64,000 nucleotides of DNA from Cruorifilaria tuberocauda (taxonomy: Eukaryota > Nematoda > Chromadorea > Rhabditida > Onchocercidae). Each line of letters starts with the position of its first letter. The stretch's first letter is position 1. A model generated the notes under the pieces. It made no database searches and was not told the DNA's origin. It saw only the letters and a program-made list of their open reading frames with translations. This document shows, in pieces, positions 40,084 through 54,604 of this stretch. The stretch lies in contig JABVXU010000014.1 in assembly GCA_013365365.1 (NCBI GenBank), forward strand, positions 124,001 through 188,000, in the 5' to 3' direction. The position numbers were made by a program, and so were the translations under genes.

Positions 40084-43000
40084 TCAACTGAGTGCAAAAC
40101 TTGCATGTGAATTTTCAGGATTTAATGAATCTTTGACTTCAACCATTCGAATACCATTGTTGAAATATTCCTGTACTTCACGATTTTCCGTACGTGAAAT
40201 TCGATCCTGACGACGATTTCGAATTTTTTCAATGTTCAGTTTTACTTTCGGACTTGTTGCTTCCGTGATAATGTCATCCAAATCGTGTAGCACTTCGTAG
40301 AGCATTCTTGGTGAAACCTATGAACAGTTTTTAAACACAATAAAAACAGTTTTATAATTCATTTTGTTCTCTCTGCTAAACAGAGAGAGAAAGAAATGGA
40401 AGAGCGAATCGAAATATTATTTCTTCTTTAAATTTAAAGTTAAAGCATGAGAGGAAATGAATTAGCAGGCAAGTTCGCATTTATTAAAAAACGAAAGCGA
40501 AAAGATCGTTACGATGTTCAGTTTTGTGATTCATTCAATTAATGATAAACAACATTTCAATGTATGAATGAATGTTTACAATTACTTATTATTTCAGTAT
40601 ATATACTTTAATACATAAATTGTTCATTCAGATAACATTAAGTAATAATTAAGTAATGACTAACATTGAATTCATCAGCGACAATGTAAAGTAATTCAGA
40701 AACAGACATTTTAGTACCACCAAACCATACTTCGACGTGAGCTGCACCGCTAAAACTACGTCCTAAATAGTGTAATCTTCGGAGATAATTATAAAGTGCA
40801 GCGACAAATGTTGACATTATCACCTAAAAAATCAATGCTTTTGATAAGGTAAACTTCTTTGGTGCATAACAATTTATCCTCTTTTTAAAATTAATTTTAG
40901 GATGAATTACAATTAACTTTCAATTTAAATTATACTTAAATTGCTTGCTTTTATCTGCTTTAACCCTGCTAGGGTAATTGAAAAAGTCATTTGCAATTTA
41001 CCATATTTTTGAATCTCTTTCAAATCGTTTAGTATCATTTTGAATACATTCCATCTAGGTCCATTTTAAACTTTTCTCCTTTTTTTTAAAATGAAAATTT
41101 ATTATCAATTCAAATTCCAATTCAGCCTACCATTCCGATTGCGAGATAAAGAACAATAATTAATGTTTGAATAGCATTATTTGGTGTTGGTGTTATATCA
41201 CCGTAACCGATCGTTGTAATAGAAACAAAACTGAAAATACTAAAAATTTAGAAAAAAGACAAAAAATTGATAAGGAAGAATTTTCACATTAATTTGTGTT
41301 TAAAATTTTGGAGAGGAAATTGATGGAAAAGAATTAATTAAAAATAAAATAAATGTTTAATTTTCTAGCTTTTATGATATATAGCTTTAATGGTAACAAT
41401 TTCAGTTTCAATGGAATGATAACAATTCTTCCATAAATAAATGGCAAATGGTAAATGCATAATTAACCTGAAATAGATTGCTGGAATGACAGGCATTTGA
41501 TCAATCCAAAAATGAAATAATAATCCACCAATGACTGAATGTGTTAGTAATAATGTTAAAACAATTGATAACGGTAAACGACGCTCATCTGGTGGATCGA
41601 CGTACTGAAATTAAGTAATGAAAATACTAATTAATTAATTAATTATGGTTAGACTATGCTACTATTTCTTATTTATTTATATTCATATTTTCAATTCTTT
41701 CTCGGTTAGTTTAGCTTGTATTTCAGAATTATAGTTGATTGATTTCAATTTACTCTTTACTGTACAACATTACTGAAGCTTTAATCTTCGTCTTGGATTT
41801 GAAATTTTTGGAAAAAAAAGGAAGATTGCAAAGCTTCGAAGATGGAATCTTTACAGTATTTGGTAAAAAATTTTCAAAACTTTTACTTAATCTTACTCTT
41901 TGTATGATTAAAAAATGTATAAGTAATACGTGTGTTCTGTGCAGTGAAGCCAGGAAAATCCAATAGCCTTCGGCGATAAACTGACCAATATTTGTTAGTG
42001 ACAGGAAAAGAAGCGGTACACCAACCAATGTATAAAATATGCAAAATAATTTACTTGCATTTGTTGTTGGAACGATATTACCATAACCTGTAATGGTGTA
42101 ATTCTGTAATTTCATTCAATGGATTTGTGAGGTTGGAAATATATGACAGGATAAATTTTCAGTAATCAATATTTTATGAGTAATATTTTGGACGAAAACA
42201 GCAAATAAAGAGAAAAATGAATCTTTATATTTTATATTAATTACGGAAAATTAGTTAATTACAATTTTAAATGAACAAATGAAAGGATATTTTCAAAAAG
42301 ATTATTGTAAGGTCAAATCCGGTATATATTTACTTTTAGGAAATGCTCATAATGAATGATTGGACAATACTGATAGTTACAACTATTGACGGAATACAAT
42401 AATTACTTCTATTCACGTACAATAATTCCAATATGTTTTCCACACTTAAGATAATATCAATTTTGATAATTTGGAAATAAATATAATCTTCGGCTTCATC
42501 TCGTTTAATTACAATCATACTGTAGACCAAACAAACATCCAATCAGCTAATCATTAATTTATCTTATCCGAAAGATTAAAATTAATTTTCAGAAATTACA
42601 GTGCTACCATTTAAAAATGATCAATGCTTTAGCAATCATTGTGTGATTATGTAATTAAAATTAGCATTATAGAAATTTATGCATTTTTTTTCAACGAAAA
42701 ACAAACTGTAAATTAGCTGTAAGCTTTGTTATTAGTGATTTTCAATTATCGTACGGTATTTTTGTGAATAATTTTAAGTTCAAAATTTAAAAAATAAAGT
42801 ATACCAACGGTAGCAATGGTAGTAAAAGTGAATTGAATAACGTTGTAAAATTTTTCATGCTTTATATTTTCATCGATCAACTGAAATGCAGCAGCGCCAC
42901 CAATAACATAGAATGTTAGGAATAAATTGATCAATAAATGAGGTATCGATTCCAGGAAAAACTGAAAATCAAAACTGTTTACTTTTTTTGATAAATTACT

Positions 43001-44586
43001 TATGTGCCACCAAAGTGAAATATTCATATGAAAAACAATAATCAAGCAATTATAGTCTCCCAATTGAACAAATAAGTTGCAACGAATAGTTACTTGTTAA
43101 TAAATATTTGAAAAAAGATAAATGAAAATTTGAAAAATATTGATTTAACATTTATTGCTCAGTGATTACGATTGATGATAAGATGATTTGCAGTAAAGCA
43201 AAAACTAGAAGAGATCATTGAGTAGAGTGAGGAAAAATAAATAGATTTTAATAAATGATAAATGAAATGCTGAATTTGATTTAATCAATGAAACTTTAAA
43301 AACAAAATTAGTCAATTAAATTAAAATTACAATAATTTATTTTCCTGCTAATTGATATTGAATTGTTTCTTTATGAAAGTTCACAATTTAACGGGAGACT
43401 TGAAAATTTTTAATGATAAATTTGATGATAACGATTAAATGATTGAAAATTTATGAAACACACTAAATTATGTGGAGAAATAATTCGAAACAAATTGTAA
43501 ATTTGTTAAAAAAGTGAAAGTGCAACAAAAGTTGGACTAAAATATTAAAAACTTTGCTGATAAAAAGTAAATAACTTATTGAATAATCATTTATAAAAAT
43601 GCTTCTTACTTCATTACTTTTCTTGTTTTTCATTTTTTTGTTTCAAGTAATTCTTATGATTTGTTATCTACCTTTTAATACTGCATTAAAACATTAATGC
43701 TTATCATTTTCTAATCTTACTTCTTTCTTTCTACCTCCCTCTCTTTCACTCTCTCTCTCTCTCTCTCTCTCGATTCTTCTTTATCCTCTTTGTTTGTTCA
43801 TGCGTAAGATTTACACGTGGAATTTTCCTTTACGTTTAAACAACGCCAACTCAGTGCCTTCATTTCTTTACTTTTTATTTTTCATCAGAATAGCTAATTC
43901 CATTAATTTACAGAAAAGAGAAAGGAATGAAAAGCAATCATTGAAATTTCTATTTCTTAAAATATTACAAATAAATTTAAAATTTTATTAACCGAAAAAA
44001 ATTTTTAGTAAAATATTACAATTTTAGTTTTTTTTTCAAATGCATTAATAATCATAAATGTTAAAAATTGAATTGTTTTCCTTTTGAAAAATTAATTCGT
44101 TCGAAATGTTCGCAAATATTTATAATTTATTTTTTGATATTTATTAATTCTGTCAGTTTCTCTTTCTATTTAATGTTCGAAAAATTCAACATGGAAAACT
44201 GAAAAACATTTATTTTAAAACTCAAATGATCATTTTTTTCCCATTCGATAAGTCCCAATAATGTATTTTACTTTTACTTTCAATTCCTTCCCCTAAGTTT
44301 CAAAGCTGAAATTTTAAAATGCTTAACCGACCTCTTTCCATAGATCTTGCTCTCGACAACTGTGATCTTCGATGAATTTTTTACGCCATATTGCGTAAAA
44401 TGAATAATTTTCCCAATAATTCTTGAATTTTTCAAGTTGTGATAATGCTCGACTCTTCTTCAGCGGGAAATGTATTCGCATCAGTAAATCATACGGATTC
44501 ACTGATTCGTCCGGTTCTTCTTGAAAGTAATCTCTGTATAGAAGATTATTTTTGTCGATTGCTTCATCGTTACATTCGAAACTCAC
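40084..44586 (-). CDS. Two-pore-domain (TWK-type) potassium channel
   Basis: Exons with matching phases: 44586-44332, 42961-42805, 42087-41774 (or 41930 by an earlier donor), 41604-41468, 41230-41131, 40823-40665, 40317-40084. The visible part is about 451 residues. The first exon gives a charged cytoplasmic segment. Then come M1 (LINLFLTFYVIGGAAAFQL), pore loop 1 with selectivity filter TIATVGYGNIVPT, M2 (FCIFYTLVGVPLLFLSL), M3 (LSIVLTLLLTHSVIGGLLF), pore loop 2 with TTIGYGD, M4 (TLIIVLYLAIGMVIMSTF) and a cytoplasmic tail. Two GYG filters define a K2P subunit that dimerises to carry background K+ current and set resting potential. The family is greatly expanded in nematodes. The true start is not settled: the exon at 44586 begins at an acceptor (aag, GTG), so at least one upstream exon exists; a candidate is listed separately. 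Confidence 0.92.
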
Positions 44587-44846
44587 CTTGAAACAAATTA
44601 CAGATAAGTATCCAATTTGAAATAAAGTGCTAAGTTAAATTCTGAAGTCTAATTTCTGCATTATTTACCTGTTTCCCGTATCAATATCAATTCCGATTGT
44701 CATCTCAAATTACAATTTTTTTTCCTCTAATGAAGGAACATACACCTTTTGATAATTAATCTATTAGTAAAATTTAAATGGCAATTTTGAATTAGCTAAC
44801 AAAAAAAATAATAAAGAATTGTGGAACTGATAACTTTCAAATGAAT

Positions 44847-45108
44847 GAATTATGCCTGGAATTTTGAAGGAACAAGCGACTCGTTTGAGGAATCGTTAAG
44901 AATGGTTGATGTTGCAACCGGGATCGATAGCCGAGTTGAAGTTTCCGGTTCATCAATATCATGAAAACTGGATTCATCGTTTGCTGATGGAAGCAGGAGT
45001 ATATCCGAATTATAGACACATTCCGTCAAATTTGACGTTAAACATTGTTTTTGCATTCTCGACGATAAATTTGAAGTTATTGAAATGAATTCGTTGTCAT
45101 CATTCTTT
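44847..45108 (-). CDS. possible 5' exon of the K2P channel
   Basis: A minus-strand open stretch begins after a ctgcag acceptor (45108) and reads KNDDNEFISITSN, then a Ser/Thr/Asp-rich segment with SANDESSFHDIDEPETS, ending SLVPSKFQA before a stop. It lies 260 bases upstream of the next channel exon. Joining it in frame would need an unusual GC donor (CAG, gcataa). No ATG is usable at its start, so more exons would be needed. It could be an N-terminal cytoplasmic exon or an unrelated frame. Confidence 0.35.
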
Positions 45109-45551
45109 CTGCAGTATCGATTTCTTGCAACAGAAAATTTAATTCTTTGTTTCAATTTTTTCGATAAAATTGATTGGAATTGATGAATGATAAATTATTT
45201 TACTCAAATCAATTGATGAATTCCATTAGTACTGATGATTTTTTCCATGATCTTCAATCATTGGCAAATCAATCAATTCTGAAAATAAACGGAAAAATTA
45301 GTAAATTATGGGAGTTCGCTGATTTCCCAGTAAATTTACTTTTCATAATTAGCAAAAGGAAAAAATGCAACAATGCTATTATTAGCATTTCTGCTTTTTC
45401 ATTCTTTCATATTTCTAAAATACAATAATTACTTCTAATTTGCATAATTAAAGACAAGTAAGACGAGGTGCAAAATTAAATTAAATTAATTTGAAAAAGA
45501 AAAATGAAAAACAGCTGATTGACTAGCCAACATTGGTTCTATTCATCATAG

Positions 45552-45785
45552 GTGATGTTGGTGTTGATTATGTTGATAACAGTGGTAGTGGCGGTGATGG
45601 TGACAGCGGGCGGTAACGGTGATGGTGAGATGATGACGGTGGTTGTGGTGGTGGTGGTGGTTGCGATGATGACTGGTTGGTTGTATTTGGCTGTATTCTG
45701 TTCTGTTGCTTGTTGTCATGATTATAATGATGATGAAGGACAGAGACAACGATAATAATGATGATGATGATAACATTAACATTGA
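45552..45785. repeat. GGT/GAT triplet-rich region
   Basis: Degenerate triplet repeats (GGTGGT, GATGAT, GTTGAT) run for about 230 bases and open false Val/Met-rich and His-rich frames on the two strands. Confidence 0.8.
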
Positions 45786-48700
45786 TAATAATGATAATGA
45801 AGTGGAGTGAAATGATTATAGCAAAATAATAACGAAATGCTGGAAATCACTTTTTTTCTTTAGAAAATTATCAGCAACATTTACCATTTTTTTTTTTGTC
45901 TTTCTCCCGTTCATCATTACACTCTTTCTCTTCATCAATTAAACAGAAAGGGAGAGAGAGAGAGAGAGAGAGAGAGAGGAATTTTACAAGTGATACCGGT
46001 TCCAATGTATATCCTTCTGCTTTTAATGTTATCAGTATTAATTATTAATTATTTATGATTATTTATTACTCGCTGTTCATTAACATTTCTTATCGTGTTG
46101 TTTATTATTATTATTATTTTGATTATTGATATTATTATTTCCTTTTCCTTAATAAATAGTATTCCGGAAACGATGGGAAGGGAATAAGAAGAAGCATAGT
46201 AAAGAAATGAATCTATTTCACAGTCTTAATTCAGTATGAACTTAAATCGTTTTTCTTGCTGGAAATTTGAATAAATTTATTACTGCTTGATAGTTGAACA
46301 TAAATTAAACTTCCTCTCTTTTACAATTTATTCATTTTCATTCCTTTATTACAACCTCTTCTCTCTTTTCTTTCCTTCCTATTTCGCAGTTAATCGTTTT
46401 CTTTACTATTAGTGCTATATTTAGTACTGCTACTACCATTAACTACTTCTAATAGTTTTATTATTATTAATATTATTGCTAATATAACGACTAGTATTAT
46501 TATTTATTATTGTAATCAATCGTAAACCTGCTTATTACACTCATTAATGCGAACTGTAAAAGATGCCATTTATTAGAATTTTGAAAATTTTCACGGCAAA
46601 TTTCATAAATTGTCGGAGTGATAACTTGATTTCTTCTTGCATAACTATGCTGATTTTTGAGCAAAATAATTTCATTCCTTATAACTCCGATAATTTTCTA
46701 ATTTCTCACTTGTGATAGGTATTTGGTTAGCTTCATCATTGTAACTTAGAAGTAATTGTAATTCAATGCAGGTATGATGATATTTCATTCAATAAATGGA
46801 TTAATTTAACTATTTTGAAAGTTATTTGGAAAAGATAATACTTAGGTATAACCGTAATTATAATCATGAAAATTCGTTCATGAAAAAATAGATGGAAGTG
46901 TAAGAATACTAACTGATTTATCAATGGAGTATCAAATTTCTTTCAAATACTTACAATTTTTAAATAACAGAAATCCATGTTTCTCTTAATTTCTATTTTT
47001 TTTTTTTTGGCTGACTGAAGTAGTATTCTTAGAAGTATTTTACTTGAAAAGGTAGACAATAAGTAAAAATATTATATTAAAAGCTTATCAATTGATATTC
47101 ATGAATTTGATTAATTTAATGTTAAAAATTTTTTGACTGCGCTATTCTGTGTGAAAAGGAATGCTGTAAGGAATGATTTTAAAATGTAATCAAAATATGA
47201 CATTTCAATTATTGCGTAATCATTCAAACAAACAACAGATTAGTGTAATTTGAAAAATTATTCTCATTTCACTTGAAGAATTAGATAAATTGCTCGATTC
47301 ACGCGTTACGTATTATCACACGTAACTCGTGAATCGAACATATTCTAAATGCGTACGAAGTTGCGGAAAAACTATCAAGCTGCAAAAAATCCCAAATTAT
47401 ACTTCTTTTTACTTTATTCAATAAATTTAACCAATGAAAAGAGTCAAAATTAGCAACTCTTATTTTTGAAATAGAATTCATGATAATACTAGTCAGAACA
47501 AACTACGTTTTCCAATGACTGTCGTACGTGTGATTAGCTGTTAGACGTCTTTTACTCTGTTCAATAATTAGTAATTTCAATTTATTCTCAATCATTTCTT
47601 TGTATGATAATTTATTCTCTCAAATTACTTATAACTTCTGAAACTCTGTAATAATAAGATGCTAAGGTAAGGTTTGTTGGAATGTTTTACATAAATTTCT
47701 TATGATTATTAAGGAGATGAAAAGGATATGCTGTAATAAAGCTTTAAATAATCAGATTACTGTTAAATATTGATATTTAGATTCATTTAGAAATGAAGTT
47801 CGGGAAAATCATCAGTGTTGGAAATCTAAAATTGATCTTGTAAAATCTTTTAGGTTTCAAATTTGGAAATGATTGAAAGAAAAAGCGCAGAATTTTTCAA
47901 GTTATATTTGATGAAAGCTATCTAAGAAAACTTTTGAGAAAAAATTTTTTGCATGGAAAAGATTGCAAGAAAAGAAGGAAATAGCGCACTTAGTTGGAGA
48001 GATGAAATTTCAGGAAGCAACATATTATCTGAGATTAGTACAATACTTTATTAGTATTATATAGCAGGTAAATAAGAAAGAATGGAGTAATACGAAGAGA
48101 CGGCAGAGATTGAAACTATGTTGATGAAATGAATTGTAACATAAGTTTTGCTAAGGGAATTCAAAAATAGTCTAATCAAATATTTCTTGGCTGAAATATC
48201 TCTGCTATTCTTTTTTTCATGTTACAAAAAGAGTCCAGGATATTTTCACTTTTCCAGTGAAAATATTACAATTAGCTTTTTTTGCAATTAACTGTGATTG
48301 CTATTTTATTTTTAGTATTGTACACAATTTTCTGATCATACGGATGATAGTTAGATGATTTGACCTAATTTTTGAGAGAGGAGAAGATAAAAAAGGTGTA
48401 GAGTTGTTATGATCATATCCTGGATATGATTTATACAATAATCCACTCTGCCAAATTGCTTTGTCGAAATAGTCTATCCGACAGTTACAAACAAATCACT
48501 AATGGTTATAGGTTGTTTAAGCGATACTTAAAGTAAAAAAAATTATATTTCATATGTTTCATACAATTCATACAATCACTGGTTATTTTATGGTTCTTTA
48601 CTCATTTAGTTTTTAAGTTAACTTTTTCGTACATTACACTTTTTCTCTTCTCTATTTTGAACGAAATTACGTCAAAGACGATGAAAGTTAAGCGTACAAC

Positions 48701-49726
48701 ATAAATTTATTCGCAGATGAGTCTTTTCTTTTTCATTTCTTCTTTTTTTTCACTTACTTCATTGAAATAAAATGTACAATTTCAATTGAGGAAAGTATGG
48801 TTTAAGTGAAACTTCAAAGATTGATATCGATATCTATACTGATAAGAAAAGTTAACAAATCGTAAAGATTTTATTCGCTCTATTAATTTATGATATTTGT
48901 GATATGAGTATGAATTTATAATATGAGTAAAGTAATTTCATTCCATCAATCATTTTTCTGATTCATAAGGACTGATTTTCTGTATGATTATTGCGCAAAC
49001 GAATTAATTAATGGAGCATTTTAGAATGGAAGTAAATTTATATAAGAGCAGAAATTTGCGAATGTAATTGTTTCATTCTTAGATCATTTGAAGTTATGAA
49101 GGAAAAGTGAAAGTTTTCGTGTAAGAAACAAGAGAAGACAGTTGGGAAATCGTTTTTGCTTGAAAAAAAGCACCGAAAACCGGATACTCGTATTTGAGAC
49201 ATTCGTTTGGTGTAATCAATAATAAGTTGATTGGCTAATCAACCTTTTTATTTACTGACTTTAGTCCTTGTTCACTTAATCACACTGACCTTGCTTGACT
49301 ATTATCTATTAATTTTGTATATCAAAGTGCAATCAAGTTTGTGGACATTCCTTTACTCAAAAATTGTTTTAAATAGTATGAGTACGAGAGAAACTTCAAA
49401 AGTTGTTTAAAAATCTTGATCCTAATTTTATACTGTATAATTTTAAAGTGTAACAAATGAGGACAGTTGCAGTTTCTTGTCGGTTCATCTATTTGTCGCT
49501 TTAATATTCGAGGCTTCCTAATTATTGGGAAGTAAGGGAAAAGGTCAAATCGATATGCTATTGTGAAAGCAGGTATTCGATAGTGCGGAGGAAGGATGGT
49601 AAAGAAACGATGACCTTACTCGTTGGTCATTATCTCATGAGCCCCGTGACGTTCTTTAGTTGCAAATAAGTGATTCAACGCGATTTTTCTGTTGGTGACC
49701 TTTGATACTCGTTAGCTTGCTGATTC

Positions 49727-49742
49727 TGACCTCAGTTGACCC
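49727..49742 (-). promoter_or_regulatory. DR4-like nuclear receptor element
   Basis: The plus strand reads TGACCTCAGTTGACCC, i.e. GGGTCA ACTG AGGTCA on the minus strand: two nuclear-receptor half-sites as a direct repeat with 4-base spacing. A third half-site TGACCT lies at 49696-49701. No gene start is nearby, so any role is distal and speculative. Confidence 0.35.
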
Positions 49743-51862
49743 TTGCCTAGTCCTTAATATAAATAAGGAAATGATTCACAAGTGAAAAAACTTCAGGTGT
49801 GTATAAAATTTCCCTAAAAATGAAAATTCAATTTCCTTTCCATATTTATGAAAATAAAATTCCATATTGTATTCAGTGAAATAAATAAATTACTTCATGA
49901 TATCATTACCTTATTTGCGAAAATAATTACTTTCACAAGTTCCTTTAAAAAGTTAATGAAATCGTTGGTAATAAAAGTAATTAATTCACTACACCCACAA
50001 TATTATTATTTAAATAAATTTATAAAGCACTGCTCAAACTGTTATTGACGAGTGTATACAATAAATTCATACTTCATTATTTAAATAACGTTTACGTCCT
50101 TACAGATTTTTAAAAGTCTTGAGCTTCAGTTCAACTTTTTGACAACATAAATATCTTTCGCAATTAAGGAAATGATCTGAATTAATTTCTAATTAATATT
50201 CCATTTCCAATTTGTCTTAACACGCAAAAGAATTTCAGTAAATCATAGTATTGCTGCCTGAACTACGATAAATATTTACCGAATGAGTATGACGTGATGA
50301 AGTATTTCTCTGAAATCAATTTTTAATTCGATTCAATTCAATTTATTACTGATGACATATCATAGATGAAGAAAATTTGCATGATTAATAATGTAAATAA
50401 GTAGTATCATGAAAACATAAGTACTACTTGATACTTGTAATATCGCATTTTTTCAACTTAATTATGATGGATGAGCGTACCACCGAAGTACCATTATAAA
50501 TTAATTAATAATGGCTAAGTTAACAGATAAATTAATTAGCAAATTTAATGGATCTATAAGTTTAGCTTCATAGCAATCAGTCTTAAAATTCAAAATTTAT
50601 TTTTTTTTAAATTTCATTGCAAATAGACAAAAGTAATGATTGAACAATAATAGCATTTGTTGGACTGAATTAATAAATTGGTTCCATTTCTTTTCGTTGT
50701 ATAAAAAGTTAAATAAATGAAAAGTGAACGAGAGAGGAAGCGAAGTATTCATGGAAAGAAGGACAGAAAGGAAAATGAATGATTTGAAGATTCAATTTAA
50801 GTTTTGATTAGAAAATATATTCGATTGAACAAAAGGAGAAAAAAATTAAGGAGAAATTAGTTATCAAAGTATAGGTAAATGTGATGAAAAGTAAAATTAG
50901 GTTGAAATTAAAAATTAAATTAAAAAAGAAAAAGAAGAAAGAGAAGTGAAGCAAAGCTTTTTCCTCTCTGTTATCATTTCAAAAAAGATAATTTTTGATA
51001 AAAATGTATCAAAGTAGCAAACAAAAAATTTTCCCGAATAAACTAGTCGAATTGCTATTAGCTGACAATTTAAAGCAAACTCTATGGAACGACAGGAATT
51101 CTCGGTAGGATCTCACTGAACGATATTTGGGAGAGGGGAAAAGGACGGAAGCTGTAATACAATTGAATTGAATCGTGTGAAATTGTAAAAATAAATTTAG
51201 TATTGATTGGTAGAGAATTCCAATTCCCATGCATAATTTTGTTTTTTGATTTTGCTTTTTTTTTCATTACAAATACATTTATCAATATTTCATATTATCA
51301 TTAAATGATATTATCAGATTTTATCAACAAATATGTTTATCGATATCACTTCTCTGTTAGGTATCTTTCCATTTTACTAATATTTGTATGTTATAGTTAA
51401 TCATTTCAGGTGAATACTGTTTTTTTACTTTGTTTCGTCTCTTTCATGCAATATTTTCAAATCCTTTCCTTTTCATTAGTTTAGATTGAAATTCTAACGT
51501 CAAATTTACGTGCAATATTTGACGCACGCACTTACTTTGTCCATACTTTTTAAAATGAAAAATATACTGTCGCATTTTGCTGCGTGAAATTTCTCTCCTT
51601 TCGCGTATAAAACCTATCATTACTTGTACTTCATGTAGAATGCAGATAATTTCTAGAGAAACTGAGTGAATGGAATTGGAAATGGAATTTGATAATTTAA
51701 AATTTGAAATGGAAGAATGACGGAGAGAGAAACATCAGAGATTAGGAAGAGACGAGGAGGGAAAAAGTGGCTCCATCCGTCTCGTTTAGTACCACACACT
51801 GTTCCTCTCTCCCTCCCTCTTTCTCTCTTAGTGTGGAAGTATAAAATTCTCCTCTTCCTTCT

Positions 51863-51899
<37 letters not shown>

Positions 51900-54000
51900 G
51901 GAATATTTGGTTGATATGTAAGAAGAAAGGCTTTACCTGGTACTACTGAACGATGAGACGGTGTTTTTCAATTCCTGAAAAACATAAGAATGATCGAGAG
52001 GGAGGATGGGGAGTGTTACTAGTATTCGACTTGTTTGTCGAGTTACCTGTCTGTTCATTTCAGGTGGGCAGAAAGTAACTGCTAGATACTTCGAGTACTA
52101 CGCGATCATGAAAGTGGAGAGGAAGAGAATGGAACCTTCTCAACGGATGGCAAGAATTGGATAGAGGAAAGAGAGACGACAACAATCGAAGAACGATCAC
52201 TGGTATCGTCGGTATGTATCTGTCTGTGTGTGTGTGTGTGTCTGTCTGTGTATCTATCAGTATTCAGTGTGGTACCATCATCTGCTGACGATAGGACGGA
52301 TGGATGGATGGGTGATGCTTGCTTCGAGGATGATCCAAGTCGACGTTTCGAGCTAAGCGTCGAGCAGTGCTACTATTACTACTTACTCTTATCACTACTT
52401 ATTGAAATTTATTAAATTATCAATTTCCTATCTTTCCTCTCTTTTCCTTCCCCTAATCTCTTACTCCCGCCCTTCTAATTCTTCCCCCGCTTTCTCTCAT
52501 TCATCCCTATATCACATCTGCTACTCTTCTTGTAAATTATTTACTGCAGAATAGCCTAGCACATATTAAATTAATATTCAATTATTTTCTCATTCTTACT
52601 TTCGTAATTCATAAGTAATTCTTATATATTCTCGCGTTAACTGAATTACTGAAAGTACTGGAAAGTTTAACTTTTTATCAGATATCAACAGTGCACAAAC
52701 AACTGTTATAGCTGTCATTATTATTACTCATTTAATTATGTAATTATTTAATGAAGTATACATGATGAGGTGATCTTAATTGGTTCAAGTTATGAATATA
52801 ACAGATGAAAATGATACGATGTTTATATGATGCAAAAATGATAAGAAGTGTGATAATCATTTCTTATCTCTAGCTTAGATTTATAATCATTTTCGAGAAT
52901 AAATGAGTGAAAACAGAAGTAGGAGAATGATTATTTATAAATGACAATAATTAGTTTACCAAAATGTGACGGATGAATTAAATAAACTAAACAATTATTT
53001 TAACATTATGAAATGCTTTAGTACCATTCGTTGGAAATGACATGTAGGTTGCATTAGAGGAAGGACATAAGCATAGACTCTTCTCATTATTCAATCCCAT
53101 TTATTTGGTAAAAAGAAGTGGACTAGATTAGGCTTGTTAGAAGTAAGTAATGAGCTTAGCTAGATCAAGTAGTATGCTATGGTTTATGCTTGAAAAGTTT
53201 TGAAAGTATTATGAATTATTTATTATTTAATTAAAAGTTTAGAAATGATAAATAATTGATAATTTAATATAATCAAAATTTAGCTTGCTAAATTACTTCC
53301 GTTATTACTTATATTATTGCTTGATAGATAAGATCTATCAATTAGATTGTTTTTTTTTTTTGAAATGTTTCATTTTTTTTTACTTTTCAAGTAAATTAAA
53401 ACATCTTTTCTTTTTTTTTATTCTACGAACGTTAGCGAATTCTTTTGCGCATCTGTCGATTGCGGTTTGATTTTTGATTATGTCGACGAAATTTCGAATG
53501 ATTTGATTGATTTGTGACCTTGCAACTCGTTGTTGATATTAAATGACCAACCAAGGTAGTTTGTTATTTAGCTCGTTTTGATTGATAAATGAGGTGATGA
53601 ATAATTTATGGTTTTTAATTTAAAACAGTTACTTTGAAGAAAATTCGTATAAAAAAAAATAAAATTTGAAATATGGAAAATTCGGTAATCACTTTATTAC
53701 TATGTTAGTCGAAATATTAATCAAAATAACGCATCAAATAGGAAAATTTGAATTTAAATCAATAATATCAATTTTTTTTTTGAACTTAAACAACAGTGTC
53801 TATGAAGAATATCCACCTATTATAGGTACCACTTGATAAGTGTTGCAGTTTGAGGAAGGATAGCGTAAATTTTAAATTCGATATTTTTTGCTATCTTTCT
53901 CTTCTGGTAATGGTGGGAAAACATTAGAATTTATTAAAAAAAAGAATTAATGTATGGAATGTTTATATAATGTTAGGAATCAGGTGTTGCTGCTTTAGGA

Positions 54001-54073
54001 CATTACATGGTACCTTTAGTGTCTGTGGGTACTACATATTGTCTTCGCTGGTACCACGTTGTACCATGTAATG
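54001..54073. repeat. inverted repeat, 13-bp perfect arms
   Basis: CATTACATGGTAC (54001-54013) and its exact complement GTACCATGTAATG (54061-54073) flank 47 bases that hold a second, shorter inverted pair (GTGGGTAC and GTACCAC). Further GTACCA copies lie at 54080-54165. Confidence 0.85.
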
Positions 54074-54540
54074 TATTTATGAGTACCACACGGTACCATG
54101 TTGTATCTTTGTGGGTAATCCAATATTATCACAGTGTCTTAGCAGACATCGCAATAGTAGTACCATTGTAGATTCTATCCTTATAAACACCGCATTAATA
54201 GCACTATGGCTATCAAATGATAATATCCTTTACGATCAATGCTTGTCACCTTTTTTAATATATTTTTATTTATTGTTTTAGAATTTCTTTCACTGTATTA
54301 TGATATATTCAAATTTACTTAACTATATAAAAATTTTAGAATTTTACTGGGAAATTCTGCGTCAAAGGTCAATGGTGATGGGGTCATATTTACACATATA
54401 CACACACACACAAATATAAAGAAAGAGGCACACACATACATACACAGAGTGTAGGAAATATATCTATCAATTGAATGGAACCAATGAAATGAAGTACCAC
54501 TGCATTGATGAAAATATTTTGTAGAGTGGTTTGAGTGTGT

Positions 54541-54604
54541 ACGTGTGTGTATGTTTGCGCGTGTGTGTATGTGTGTGTGTGTGTGTCTGTCTGTATATAT
54601 GTGT
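54541..54604. repeat. (TG)n microsatellite
   Basis: An interrupted TG run of about 64 bases. Shorter TG/CA runs lie at 52219-52250 and 54392-54413. Confidence 0.9.

Noticed and set aside
45546..45782. His-rich and Val-rich frames
   Set aside because: They are products of the GGT/GAT triplet repeat region.
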